Assembly: GCF_042854845.1 (NCBI RefSeq)
Contig: NZ_AP031498.1
Span: 4,464,001-4,528,000, forward strand
DNA: 64,000 bases
Direction: 5' to 3'
Origin: Maricurvus nonylphenolicus
GTDB lineage: Bacteria; Pseudomonadota; Gammaproteobacteria; Pseudomonadales; Cellvibrionaceae
Positions 8,057-16,980 of this stretch are shown here, in pieces. The first letter of the stretch is position 1. Every line of letters starts with the position of its first letter. The position numbers were made by a program, and so were the translations under genes. The notes beneath the pieces are model-generated. The model was not told the DNA's origin and did no database searches. It was given only the letters and a program-made list of their open reading frames with translations.

Positions 8057-8707
8057 TTAGGCCATGGCCAATTCACTGTAGACAAATGCATAGAGCAACA
8101 GCAGTTGGTCCTCATTTGTCTCAGTAAACTCTATGCCGTAAACCGCGGGGAGATTCTCTTCAATCTCCCGTGTACTGCGCTCCACACGGGAGCGAATCAC
8201 GCCCTGAATATCCAACTCGCGCTGAATGGGGCCAACATTAACGGTCCCCTTAAGCTGCAGCTCATCGCCCACATCCCCTACCGGGTCGGAGACTTCCAGT
8301 CGCGCGCCGGAGGTACTGATATCGGCGATAACACCATCACTGGTTTTCTCCGGCAGGCTGGACATATTGACGGCCTGGATAGGCACTTTGACATCTACCC
8401 GTGTGGCACCGCGAATTTCCTTAAAGTTCACCTGCTTCGGGTAAGACAACTGCATCATCGGCATCGGTTGGGTCACAACGGACTGAATCAATGCTGGAAA
8501 CAGGCAAATACCATTACCTACCATAATGCGCACAACAATTTTCTGGCCGCTACGCAAGCGTGCTTTACCTCGGGGAGGCGCTATCAATAACCCCTGCCCA
8601 GGCACGCAACCCACCAATTTACTGGTGGCACGTTGAACCTGCCCTTCCACCTGCACCTGCAGCTGAAGGGGGTAACCGTAACCTAGTTTTAAGTCTTCAA
8701 ATTTCAT
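8057..8707 (-). CDS. PilZ-domain c-di-GMP receptor with YcgR-like N-domain
   Basis: This 216-residue cytoplasmic protein has two beta-barrel modules. The N-terminal half (about 5-100) resembles the YcgR-N/flagellar-brake fold. The C-terminal half (about 105-215) is a PilZ domain with both ligand-binding motifs intact: RGATR (the RxxxR) and DISTSGA (the DxSxxG). It should bind cyclic di-GMP. YcgR homologues slow the flagellar motor, but other PilZ proteins act elsewhere, and no motility genes are near. It is first in a likely three-gene operon. Confidence 0.9.
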   Translation of the reverse strand: MKFEDLKLGYGYPLQLQVQVEGQVQRATSKLVGCVPGQGLLIAPPRGKARLRSGQKIVVRIMVGNGICLFPALIQSVVTQPMPMMQLSYPKQVNFKEIRGATRVDVKVPIQAVNMSSLPEKTSDGVIADISTSGARLEVSDPVGDVGDELQLKGTVNVGPIQRELDIQGVIRSRVERSTREIEENLPAVYGIEFTETNEDQLLLLYAFVYSELAMA

Positions 8708-8792
8708 CGAACGCTATGGGAGTCTGATCGTTATCGTTTATATCGGCGTTTATACGCCATAATTTACAACGAAATCAGCCTGTTAGAAAGGA

Positions 8793-8818
8793 CAAACGGC
8801 CGCCGAGGCGACCGTTTG
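8793..8818 (-). terminator. Terminator of the RND efflux operon
   Basis: A G+C-rich hairpin (CAAACGG/CCGTTTG outer, CGCC/GGCG inner, one mismatch) lies 30 bases past the stop codon of the efflux pump gene. On the minus strand it is followed by a pyrimidine-rich TCCTTTCT run. Confidence 0.6.
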
Positions 8819-8847
8819 GGGATTGGGGCTGGCACCAGCAGAAGCGC

Positions 8848-11800
8848 TTAAGACTCTTTCTTTGGCCCTACAAACGCTTGAACCCGGCGGTGATTCTGGA
8901 TCCGCTCCAGCAACGGCCGCATTCTTGGACTCAGGTAAATACGTCCCAGCTGATGTAAACGACGCGGCACCACCAGCATCACCGGCGTCATTAACAAAGT
9001 AAGTATGGTTGAAAACAATAGTCCGTAAACAATAGCCCTTGCCAGCGGCACGTACATGGAAGCGATGACACCGCCAAAGGTGATATCACGACCCATCAGG
9101 TCAATACTCATGTTCAAGGCAATCGGTAACATACCCAGGATCGTGGTTGCCGTGGTCAAAAAGACCGGACGCAAACGCTGGGCACTTGCTACAACGGCAG
9201 CTTTGGCAGGCGTCAAATGACGCTGTGTGCGGCGTACGTGGTTATAGGTATCAATCAGCACGATATTGTTATTCACCACAATACCGGCCAAGGCCACAAT
9301 ACCCACACCTGTCAGAATAATACTAAGAGGTTGCTGGGTGATCAGTAATCCCAACAACACCCCTGCGGTAGACATAATCACCGCCGACATAATCAGTAGG
9401 CCCTGGTAGAAACTGTTGAACTGGGTAACCAGTAATACAAACATCAGGAACAGCGCCAACATCATTGCTCCACCTAGGAAGGCACTGGCTTTTTCCTGCT
9501 CTTCATTGGCACCACGGAACACCACATTGACCTCGGGATCCAGCGGGTTTTCTGCCATCCAGGCCTGAACCTCTTTAACCACATCGTCTTCCAGTACACC
9601 TTCCTGGACATCGGCTTTAACCGTCACCACTTCGATACTGTCAATACGCTCAATTTTATCGACTCGCGGCTTGGCTTTACGCTGCACGAAACTGCTAATG
9701 GGCACAGGACCTTGAGGCGTATTGACGCGAACATAATCAAGCGCGTTAATGCCTCGAGCTTCAAATGGATAGCGCACACGAATTTCAACTTCTTCATCGG
9801 CATCATCTGGGCGAAAATCACCTATGCGAACGCCATTGGTCACCAATTGCACGGCGCGACCAACTTCAACCACATTAACACCCATCTGAGCAGCTAAGGC
9901 GCGATCAACCACCATCTCCCACTCAATACCGGGTAACGGTGTCGAGTCAGTGATGTCGCGTAAATCCGGGAATTGAGCTTCCAGCGTATCGCGCAGATAG
10001 CGGGCTGTTGCCAGTAGCTTCTCATGATTATTGGATTCCAGTTGAATCTGCACCGGTTTACCCACCGGTGGTCCACCTTCAAACACCTCGCCGTTCACAA
10101 TAATACCGGGGATGTCTTTTGTTCTGTCTCTGATCTCTTTGAAAATGTCATAACTGGAACGGCCGAGGTTTTCGTATTCGTCCAACTCCACCATGATATT
10201 ACCGATCTGATCTTTAGCCCCGGCACGAGTACCGGAACCAGCACCACCGCTCATGGCATAGGTGGTCAATACACCGTCCACTTGCTGAACGATTTGGTCA
10301 ACGTCGTAAACAATCCTGCGCTGCTCTTCTACAGACAGATTACCCTGCGCACGTACGGAAACCTGACCGTACTTTTCTTCGGTGTCAGCAAAGAACATAA
10401 CGCCCGCATTAAATCTTCCATAGATGCCGAAGATAGTGAAAAGCACCACTAACGCTACCAATAACGCCACAACGGGACGGCGTAAAATGGTACTTAACAC
10501 GCGGGCGTAGGCTCCGGTAATTCCCTGGAGCTTTACCGGATTCTCTGTTTCGAGCTGACACAGATAAGTCTGTACGGTTAATTCCATTTTTGATTTGCCC
10601 ATTAATGAGCCAATCACAGGAGCGAAAAACAGTGCGTAAGCCAAAGAGCTTACCAGCACCGCAAATACGGTAACCGGCAAGTAACCCATAAAATCACCGG
10701 AAACCCCAGGCCAGAACATCAATGGCAGGAAAGCCGCCAGCGTAGTTGCCGTTGAAGCAACTACCGGCCAAAGCATACGTCGAACAGCCACCTGATAAGC
10801 CGCTCGACTGGTCATACCTTCAGCCATTTTACGGTCGGCAAATTCTGTTACCACAATGGCGCCGTCGATCAGCATACCCAATGCCAGCAACATGCCGAAC
10901 ATAACCATAAAGTTGAAGGTATAGCCGATGAACTGCAAAAAGATCAGTGATACCAGCAGCGAGAAAGGAATACCTAATCCCACCAAAACACCAGAACGCA
11001 AGCCTAACGCCGCTATCACGACCACCATGACCAACGCCATGGCGGTAAGAATATTACCCTGCATTTCGCTCACCATCTGAGTCGTAAATGAGGACATATC
11101 TAGGATGTAATCAACCTCAATACCCGCAGGTAGTTTTTGTTGAAGCTCTGTGCCCAAGGCTTTAACTGTATCTGACACTTCGATCTGATTAGTGCCGCTG
11201 CGCTTTTCAACTTCCAGTACAATCGCTCGCTTACCATTGATAGTTGTAAAACGATCAGGGTCTTTAAAGGTTCGGCGAATATCAGCTACATCCCCCAGGG
11301 TAACAACACCTTCGGTTGTCGATTTCACCGGCAGACTAAATACATCGCGTCGATCTTCGATCAAACCAGGAACCTTAACCGCAAAACGCCCGGTACCTGT
11401 ATCGATCTGACCGGCTGGCACCAGCAGGTTGTTGCCCAACACCGCATTAATCAGCTCATCGCTGGTGATATTGTAATGCTCAAGACGTGCCGGATTGATA
11501 ATAGCTTCAACCACCTCTTCACGGTGACCAACCAAATTGGCCTCAAGAACCAGAGGAAGATTTTCAAATTGTGTGCGCAACATTTGCGCCGCGTTAAACA
11601 ATTCGCGCTCATTGACCTTGTCACCGGTCACCGTGACAGTTACGGCAGGAAAATCTGAGGCAGACAATTCTTCAACCACGGGCTCGTCAGCATCGCTGGG
11701 CAAATCTGCTTTAGCCCGATCTACCGCCACACGAACATCATTGAGGGCTTTATCCATCTCAACTTCGCCCACCTCGAACTTCACCATTAGATAGGCCATG

Positions 11801-12060
11801 GATTCACGGGAGGTGGCGATGATTTCATCCAAGCCATCGATAGAGCGTAACTGTTGCTCTAAGGGGCGCACCAACAATCGGGCACCGTCTTCAGGAGAAA
11901 TACCGTCGAGGGTAACTTGAACGGAAACATAGGGAACATTGATTTCCGGGTTGGCTTCGATTGGCATATTGCGCAGTGAAATTATGCCTGCAACCAATAA
12001 CAACAACAGAACACACAGGGTACTACGGAAACGGCTTACCGCATTTTGTAGGATATTCAT
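8848..12060 (-). CDS. RND family efflux pump, inner-membrane permease
   Basis: This 1070-residue protein has the AcrB-type plan: an N-terminal helix, a porter loop, the central helices, a second porter loop and the C-terminal helices. TM4 carries MLIDGAIVV, with one Asp where AcrB has two. TM10 has GIVVNNNIVLIDTYN, with Asn where AcrB has the relay Lys, so the proton relay differs from AcrB. It is translationally coupled (four-base overlap) to the adaptor gene upstream. No outer-membrane channel gene follows, so a TolC encoded elsewhere is inferred. Substrate unknown. Confidence 0.95.
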   Translation of the reverse strand: MNILQNAVSRFRSTLCVLLLLLVAGIISLRNMPIEANPEINVPYVSVQVTLDGISPEDGARLLVRPLEQQLRSIDGLDEIIATSRESMAYLMVKFEVGEVEMDKALNDVRVAVDRAKADLPSDADEPVVEELSASDFPAVTVTVTGDKVNERELFNAAQMLRTQFENLPLVLEANLVGHREEVVEAIINPARLEHYNITSDELINAVLGNNLLVPAGQIDTGTGRFAVKVPGLIEDRRDVFSLPVKSTTEGVVTLGDVADIRRTFKDPDRFTTINGKRAIVLEVEKRSGTNQIEVSDTVKALGTELQQKLPAGIEVDYILDMSSFTTQMVSEMQGNILTAMALVMVVVIAALGLRSGVLVGLGIPFSLLVSLIFLQFIGYTFNFMVMFGMLLALGMLIDGAIVVTEFADRKMAEGMTSRAAYQVAVRRMLWPVVASTATTLAAFLPLMFWPGVSGDFMGYLPVTVFAVLVSSLAYALFFAPVIGSLMGKSKMELTVQTYLCQLETENPVKLQGITGAYARVLSTILRRPVVALLVALVVLFTIFGIYGRFNAGVMFFADTEEKYGQVSVRAQGNLSVEEQRRIVYDVDQIVQQVDGVLTTYAMSGGAGSGTRAGAKDQIGNIMVELDEYENLGRSSYDIFKEIRDRTKDIPGIIVNGEVFEGGPPVGKPVQIQLESNNHEKLLATARYLRDTLEAQFPDLRDITDSTPLPGIEWEMVVDRALAAQMGVNVVEVGRAVQLVTNGVRIGDFRPDDADEEVEIRVRYPFEARGINALDYVRVNTPQGPVPISSFVQRKAKPRVDKIERIDSIEVVTVKADVQEGVLEDDVVKEVQAWMAENPLDPEVNVVFRGANEEQEKASAFLGGAMMLALFLMFVLLVTQFNSFYQGLLIMSAVIMSTAGVLLGLLITQQPLSIILTGVGIVALAGIVVNNNIVLIDTYNHVRRTQRHLTPAKAAVVASAQRLRPVFLTTATTILGMLPIALNMSIDLMGRDITFGGVIASMYVPLARAIVYGLLFSTILTLLMTPVMLVVPRRLHQLGRIYLSPRMRPLLERIQNHRRVQAFVGPKKES

Positions 12061-13235
12061 GGAGTAGCAACACCCTCCGCCTGGGGTGCTAACTGAGGTG
12101 TTGCGATGCTGGCACTCTTTAATTCAGCGATGGCGTTGGAGTGTTTGTCATCAGCTTCAAGGGTAACGGAAACCTCCTCACCATTGGAGACGTATTCCTG
12201 ACCGACGGTAATCAACAGTGTTTTCTCTGGTAAACCAGTTACCCAAACGCCCTGTGGATGGTCTCCCACCAGTTCCACCAGACTGAAACGGACACGATTT
12301 TTCTCATCCAGTAATCTTACTCCTACACGCCCGGCATCATCGAGTGACAACAGCGCGGGTGGAATAATATGGGCCTGAAGATTGCCAGCAGGAATCACCA
12401 AGTCAGACGTAATCCCCCCATAAAGGGTCATATCGTTATTAGGAACAGAGACCTCTACACGGAAGGTACGCGTCACATCATTGGACGAACGGCCCACATA
12501 GGCTACTTGTCCTTCAACTTTTTGACCGGTTAACAAACGGGCAAAGGCAGGCGATCCTAAGGAAATCTGACCAACCTCAGTTTCAGATACTTGGCCAACA
12601 ATCTTCAGTGGGTCCAGATCCAATAAACTGGCACATACATCACCGCGCTGTACAAAGTCACCCACCTCAACCGCGTGATCTTCAATCACACCCGCAAACG
12701 GCGCTTTGATTTTCACATTGGCCAAATCCAACTGACGACGACTTAAATCAGCCTTAGCGGTTTGCAAACGTGCCTTGGAACCGGCGATGGCGGTTTTTGA
12801 TTGGTAGCCCCCGGAGCGCAAGCGCAATGCACCATCATACTCCAGCTGGGCCTGCTCAACTGCAGCCTGGGCTTCGTTTAAACGCAGAGCGCGATCTTCC
12901 AGTGCTAACTCACAGACCACATCACCTTTTTTAACCTGACTGCCTTTCGCCGCAGGCAAGCCAACAATGCGGCCACTGATCTCTGCCCGCAGGGACACTT
13001 CACGATTGGCTTCAGTTCGCGCTCGAACTCGGGCGGTGCGGTTGAATTCCTCGGCATAGACATAACGGGCTTTAACCGGTGTCAGGGTTTTGCTGTCAGT
13101 CACACTGACTCCCTGGTCACCCTCCGCTTGATTGGATACTAATCCTGTCAACATCCAAAGACAGGTCAGCACAACAAACGTACCCGAAATGCGGTAGTTT
13201 TTATTTGCCCAGATTTGATTCAACCATTGTTGCAT
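12057..13235 (-). CDS. RND efflux periplasmic adaptor (membrane fusion protein)
   Basis: The 392-residue adaptor links the inner-membrane pump to an outer-membrane channel. A signal-anchor helix is at about 17-35. The lipoyl half-motifs (VSLRAEISGRIVGL and KIKAPFAGVIEDHAV) flank an alpha-hairpin coiled coil (about 100-160). Beta-barrel and membrane-proximal domains follow, ending in a short Pro/Ala-rich tail. There is no lipobox, so it is probably anchored by the helix. It is the first gene of the operon and overlaps the pump gene by ATGA. Confidence 0.95.
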   Translation of the reverse strand: MQQWLNQIWANKNYRISGTFVVLTCLWMLTGLVSNQAEGDQGVSVTDSKTLTPVKARYVYAEEFNRTARVRARTEANREVSLRAEISGRIVGLPAAKGSQVKKGDVVCELALEDRALRLNEAQAAVEQAQLEYDGALRLRSGGYQSKTAIAGSKARLQTAKADLSRRQLDLANVKIKAPFAGVIEDHAVEVGDFVQRGDVCASLLDLDPLKIVGQVSETEVGQISLGSPAFARLLTGQKVEGQVAYVGRSSNDVTRTFRVEVSVPNNDMTLYGGITSDLVIPAGNLQAHIIPPALLSLDDAGRVGVRLLDEKNRVRFSLVELVGDHPQGVWVTGLPEKTLLITVGQEYVSNGEEVSVTLEADDKHSNAIAELKSASIATPQLAPQAEGVATP

Positions 13236-13521
13236 ATTGTGATAAATCCATTGATAAGGTGTATTCCTTACGGGATGACGAACGACCCCACGAAACTGTC
13301 GCTAACTCTGGCAACATGCACTGATCAGAACAAGCCAAGAAATGTTAAGCGAATAAAATTTCGGCTATTTTAACACTGAAAACCCCACAACCCCCATTAC
13401 TTATATGTCATCAAGGGTATTCTTTTAATTCATAATGCATATAAATTTTGACAGCATCTACCAAACCTAAGTATTCGGTATAAACTCAACGGATAACTAT
13501 CAGTAAAAGAAAGGATGCCAT

Positions 13522-13869
13522 ATGAAATTACTGACACTGATTCTGCTGGGTATTATCGCCTGGCTGGTAAACCGCCTGATCTTTATAACCCGTGCCTATC
13601 GAGATGATTTGAGTGATCTACGCTATCAACTCGAGCAGCTGAAATCCTCTCCAGCTGCTGCCTCGGCAACAACACCGGCGATCTCTACCGACAAGGTCAA
13701 TATCAATACGGCCAACAAAACCCGCTTGCAGACGTTACCAGGTATAGGGGCAGTGACGGCACAACGGATAATTGAAGCCCGCCCGTTTACCACACTGGAT
13801 GAATTGACCCGGGTAGAAGGATTTAAAGACGATCAGCTCGACCGGCTTAGAGCGCAGATGTGTTTGTAG
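13522..13869 (+). CDS. Membrane-anchored ComEA-type helix-hairpin-helix protein
   Basis: This 115-residue protein has an N-terminal transmembrane helix (about 2-22) with no cleavage site. A short coiled coil (30-42) and an Ala/Thr linker follow, then a ComEA-like domain from residue 58. That domain opens with KVNINTANKTRL and holds GIGAVTAQRIIEARP, the first HhH hairpin. ComEA-type domains bind double-stranded DNA non-specifically, and ComEA is the periplasmic DNA receptor in competence. The orientation of the anchor would decide the side on which DNA is bound. AAGGA lies before the ATG. No other competence genes are nearby. Confidence 0.85.
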   Translation: MKLLTLILLGIIAWLVNRLIFITRAYRDDLSDLRYQLEQLKSSPAAASATTPAISTDKVNINTANKTRLQTLPGIGAVTAQRIIEARPFTTLDELTRVEGFKDDQLDRLRAQMCL

Positions 13870-13876
13870 CTGGCGG

Positions 13877-14563
13877 TTAAGCGATCGCCGCTACCAATTG
13901 TGGACTCGGAGTCACCAGGGGCTCACTCACGCGACCAAACTTGCCATTCCAGGCAATCAGAAGCACTGCCAACTCCGAAGCCTGACGGTGCAGTCCTTTT
14001 AGCTCATCCAAGCAGTCCTTGGGCCCGGTATAGAGTTTCACCAGCCGGTGACGACTGGCCAGCTCATGCTCTGGATGCTGGTTGCGATACACCTCCAGCT
14101 TCCAACGCAAACTGTGCACCGTATTGCGGTAATAGGTCAGTTTGGTATCCAAATTTACCGGCTGAAGCTTTTCCAGCGGCCCAAACACATCAAAATTGGT
14201 ACCAAATACCACCGCCTCACGAACGTTGTCTGGCACCACCACATTGGCAGTGCGCTCGCGCTCGACCAACATCGCCAGATCGCCAAACACCTCACCAGGG
14301 GTGATTTGATTGACGTGGTGCTGCCCCAAACCATCTTCGACCAGCACATCCAGCTGCCCCTTTAACAGGAAAAACAACCAACTGTCTGATTCACCCTGGC
14401 GTAGTATGGTTTCGCCGGCGCGATAAGTGATTACACGGGAGTGTTGCAACAAGAGCTCAAACTGCCACTCATCCTGCTGCTTGACCGATTTATAGAAAGG
14501 AATACCAGCCAGCAGCTGCTCAACGGTCTCGCGGGGGAATTGATTGAGTTCTTTAATAACCAT
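13877..14563 (-). CDS. Cyclic nucleotide-binding domain protein
   Basis: This roughly 228-residue protein carries a Crp-like sensor domain at about 10-135. Its phosphate-binding cassette contains GEVFGDLAMLVERERTANVVV, matching the family's GE(hydrophobic)xGExA...RTA pattern. The remaining ~90 residues are helical and do not show a Crp helix-turn-helix, so DNA binding is doubtful. The start is uncertain: ATG 14561-14563 begins just before the domain, while ATG 14636-14638 adds 25 residues resembling a membrane helix. Whether it binds cAMP, c-di-GMP or nothing cannot be told. Confidence 0.8.
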   Translation of the reverse strand: MVIKELNQFPRETVEQLLAGIPFYKSVKQQDEWQFELLLQHSRVITYRAGETILRQGESDSWLFFLLKGQLDVLVEDGLGQHHVNQITPGEVFGDLAMLVERERTANVVVPDNVREAVVFGTNFDVFGPLEKLQPVNLDTKLTYYRNTVHSLRWKLEVYRNQHPEHELASRHRLVKLYTGPKDCLDELKGLHRQASELAVLLIAWNGKFGRVSEPLVTPSPQLVAAIA

Positions 14564-14957
14564 AATCACCAGAGAAGTAGAAAAACAAGAACCTAAAGCT
14601 ATGCACAAAGTGTAATTCAGTTTTCGGAATAGCCCCAAGCGAATTGTCCTTAAACAAGCAAATAAGTGAGCAACCGTTCACACTTCTATAACCCCCTGAT
14701 TTTAAGGGACTTGAGCTACCCATTATAGAACCAGATTACAACTTGAAGTCACAGACAATTGCTGTAGAGTAAGGCATATAAAGGATGCCCCCTTTAAGAA
14801 CACTTTGGATACTATATGAACAATAAAAGGGCGTAGGTGTAATAAGTAACCGGCTGGTTGGGGCCAAAGACCTTGCCGGATAACAACCTCACTGCCCTAG
14901 CGGCCAATGCAGCCGCCACAACAATAATAAAGAGTAATAATAAAAGAGCACTCAATC
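14564..14957. other. Intergenic region between divergent genes
   Basis: Nearly 400 bases lie between the CNB-domain gene and the TonB-like gene. If the longer CNB start is used, the first 75 bases are coding. The remainder is A+T-rich with no repeat or hairpin of note. A short frame from 14858 overlaps the following gene out of frame and is not credible. Promoters for both genes must lie here. Confidence 0.35.
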
Positions 14958-16214
14958 ATGACCAGCTTAGGTTTACGCCTTCCGTCACGGGCGCACGCCA
15001 TGATCACCGCCCTGTTGATAGCTTTCACCACACCTGTGTGGGCTGAACCGTTAATCAACGGTATTGCCAGCCACTCAGAATTTAATAAAGAGCGCTTTAT
15101 TGCTGCCCTTTACAGTGAAACCCTATCCAGTGATGCCAACGCAATTATCCAGGCCAGCGAAGCAAAACGCCTGGAGTTACGCATTACCACCCGACGCCTG
15201 TCCGCCCGCCGCCTCAACAATATGTGGATTGAGGGCATGGCGATTAATAACAGTGGCGCGACCCTGTCCGAGCAGGCACAAAACATGGTCGCCTTCACAG
15301 GACTGATCAAACAGAAGCTGGTAGCCGGTGACCATGTGGTGATCGACTCAAAACCAGGCTTCGGTACCACCGTCTCTGTAAATGGCACCGAGCTGGGCAA
15401 TATTGCCTCAGATGACTTCTTTAACCTGCTGCTACGCACCTGGATCGGTAATGTACCTTTATCCTCCGATTTCCGCGCCGCACTGCTTACCGAAGGCGAT
15501 GTCGATGCCGAGCTACTTGGCCGCTTTGAGAGTACTCAACCCAGCGATGCTCGTCGCCAAGCTGTAGCCGCGTGGACGGCGCCAGCCCAACCAAAACCTG
15601 AAGCCAAACCTGCACCAGTTGCCATTGCCGCAGCTCCCCAGGAAGTGGCCAAACCTGCAATCAGCGCTCCTGCCTTGGCCCAAGCACCGACACTGGCCCA
15701 ACCTGAGCTGGCAGCCCCTGCTGTTGCAGAACCTGAAGTTGCCGCCGAAGAAAGCCCTGCGGCAGAAGCTGCTGTGGCCGAAGAAGTCGCCGCAGCAGAA
15801 GAAGAAGCCATTATGAGCGAGGATGAGGTCTTTGGTGATGAGCCATTAACCGATGAAGAAGCGCTGCTGGACGAAGAAGATGAAGACGCCGAAGCCCCAC
15901 TGCTGACCGCAGAGAGCCTGCTAAGCCGCCAGCTGTACCACTCCAAACTGCTGAAGTGGACCTACAAATACATCCGTTACCCCAAGCGCGCGGTTAGCCG
16001 TGGCCACGAAGGCAGTGTGCGCCTGAACGTCACCATCGACCGTGAAGGTAATGTGCAAAACGTTGCGGAGATGGAAAACTCGCGTCACTCCACCCTCAAC
16101 AAGGAAGCCCTGAAAGCGGTAGAACGTGCAACGCCATTCCCACCCGTACCTGAGGATGTGACCGGTGAAGCTTTCGAGTTCAGTTTACCGATTGTATTCC
16201 GCCTGCCGAAGTAA
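14958..16214 (+). CDS. Chalcone-isomerase-like domain fused to a TonB C-terminal domain
   Basis: This 418-residue exported protein starts with a signal peptide ending near AEPL (about residue 30). Residues 35-190 match the bacterial chalcone-isomerase-like fold: ALYSETLSSDANAII, KRLELRITTRRLSARRL, GDHVVIDSKPGFGTTVSVNGTELG and FNLLLRTWIGNVPLSSDFRAALL. A long Ala/Pro/Glu linker (200-310) precedes a TonB C-terminal domain (about 330-418) with YPKRAVSRGHEGSVRLNVTIDREGNV and a final PIVFRLPK strand. TonB needs an N-terminal membrane anchor; here the helix looks cleavable, so energy transduction is doubtful. I infer a periplasmic envelope role. Confidence 0.8.
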   Translation: MTSLGLRLPSRAHAMITALLIAFTTPVWAEPLINGIASHSEFNKERFIAALYSETLSSDANAIIQASEAKRLELRITTRRLSARRLNNMWIEGMAINNSGATLSEQAQNMVAFTGLIKQKLVAGDHVVIDSKPGFGTTVSVNGTELGNIASDDFFNLLLRTWIGNVPLSSDFRAALLTEGDVDAELLGRFESTQPSDARRQAVAAWTAPAQPKPEAKPAPVAIAAAPQEVAKPAISAPALAQAPTLAQPELAAPAVAEPEVAAEESPAAEAAVAEEVAAAEEEAIMSEDEVFGDEPLTDEEALLDEEDEDAEAPLLTAESLLSRQLYHSKLLKWTYKYIRYPKRAVSRGHEGSVRLNVTIDREGNVQNVAEMENSRHSTLNKEALKAVERATPFPPVPEDVTGEAFEFSLPIVFRLPK

Positions 16215-16235
16215 CACGGTCTTCCGGACCAAAAC

Positions 16236-16266
16236 AAAAAAAGGCTGCCATAGGGCAGCCTTTTTT
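16236..16266. terminator. Bidirectional intrinsic terminator
   Basis: GGCTGCC/GGCAGCC stem with an ATAG loop, a seven-A run on the left and a T-run on the right. It serves the plus-strand TonB-like gene and probably the convergent DUF1820 gene. Confidence 0.9.
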
Positions 16267-16289
16267 CATTCTGAACCAGCGCTTATCGC

Positions 16290-16622
16290 TTAATCCGCCG
16301 TCGGTGGGGTACCGCCCGCCGGGAATGGGAATTGAGCGACCTTCTCACCACTGGCCTCAGTGATCTTACCGGTACCCTCTTTTTCCACCTCATCGATACG
16401 GATAATGGCAGTCATGGGTACATAGGAGCGCTTCACATCAGCAAACTCCGCCTTCAGCTTCTCTTCAGCCGGATCAACCACAATATTGCTGCGCTCGCCA
16501 AAGACAAACTCTTCGAGCTCCACAAAGCCATACATATCGCTCTGATAGATTGCGCGCGCGTACACTTCATAAACCTGATTCTGGTTATAAAACAGAACCT
16601 TGTAGATCGGTTTTGCAGCCAT
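16290..16622 (-). CDS. DUF1820 family protein
   Basis: A 110-residue cytoplasmic protein matching the DUF1820 family common in gammaproteobacteria. Conserved parts are YKVLFYNQNQVYEVYARAIYQSDMYGFVELEEFVFGE and the later PMTAIIRIDEVEKEGTGKI. It is beta-rich with an acidic middle and a Gly/Pro tail. No function has been assigned to the family to my knowledge. It lies downstream of the composite repeat at 16759-17155 in the same direction as the operon before it, but the repeats make co-transcription unlikely. Confidence 0.9.
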   Translation of the reverse strand: MAAKPIYKVLFYNQNQVYEVYARAIYQSDMYGFVELEEFVFGERSNIVVDPAEEKLKAEFADVKRSYVPMTAIIRIDEVEKEGTGKITEASGEKVAQFPFPAGGTPPTAD

Positions 16623-16758
16623 AAAAATGCTAACTTCCTGCTAAATACTTGAATTACTACTAGTGCCTTCGGGCACGGGGCGCGAAGGATAGCATAATTT
16701 TCCATCAGTTTTGGAGCTTCGACAAGGAAGAATAGTTAGGGGTTAGTGCTATTGTCCC

Positions 16759-16934
16759 GGTTTAGCCGAGGGGGGATGGTACCTATTCCCGGCTGCAAGA
16801 CTTGTCGTGGGGCGGTCGCACTTGCGGAACTCGCTGTAAAACGCTCAGACAGTCCTCGTAAACGCTCCTCGCCCCACGACAAGTCTTAAGCGCAGCCTGA
16901 TTGGTCATAGGCACCATCCCCCCTCGGCTAAACC
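16759..16934 (-). repeat. Large hairpin repeat, type B, copy 1
   Basis: A 176-bp imperfect palindrome. The outer stem is a perfect 22 bp (16759-16780 with 16913-16934, starting GGTTTAGCC). An inner perfect 17-bp stem (AAGACTTGTCGTGGGGC, 16797-16813 with 16871-16887) encloses a 57-base loop. The loop, read on the minus strand, is nearly identical to that of the copy at 53840-54014. The two inner-stem bases that differ between copies are matched by compensating changes in the partner arm. No coding frame fits. Sense is taken as the direction of the preceding gene. Confidence 0.9.
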
Positions 16935-16980
16935 TACCTACGTAGTTAGAAGAAAGACCGGAGTAAACTGTATCTTGGCA

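Noticed and set aside
10024..10452. Plus-strand frame of 142 codons within the RND pump gene
   Set aside because: Antisense shadow of a certain gene; no recognisable protein features.
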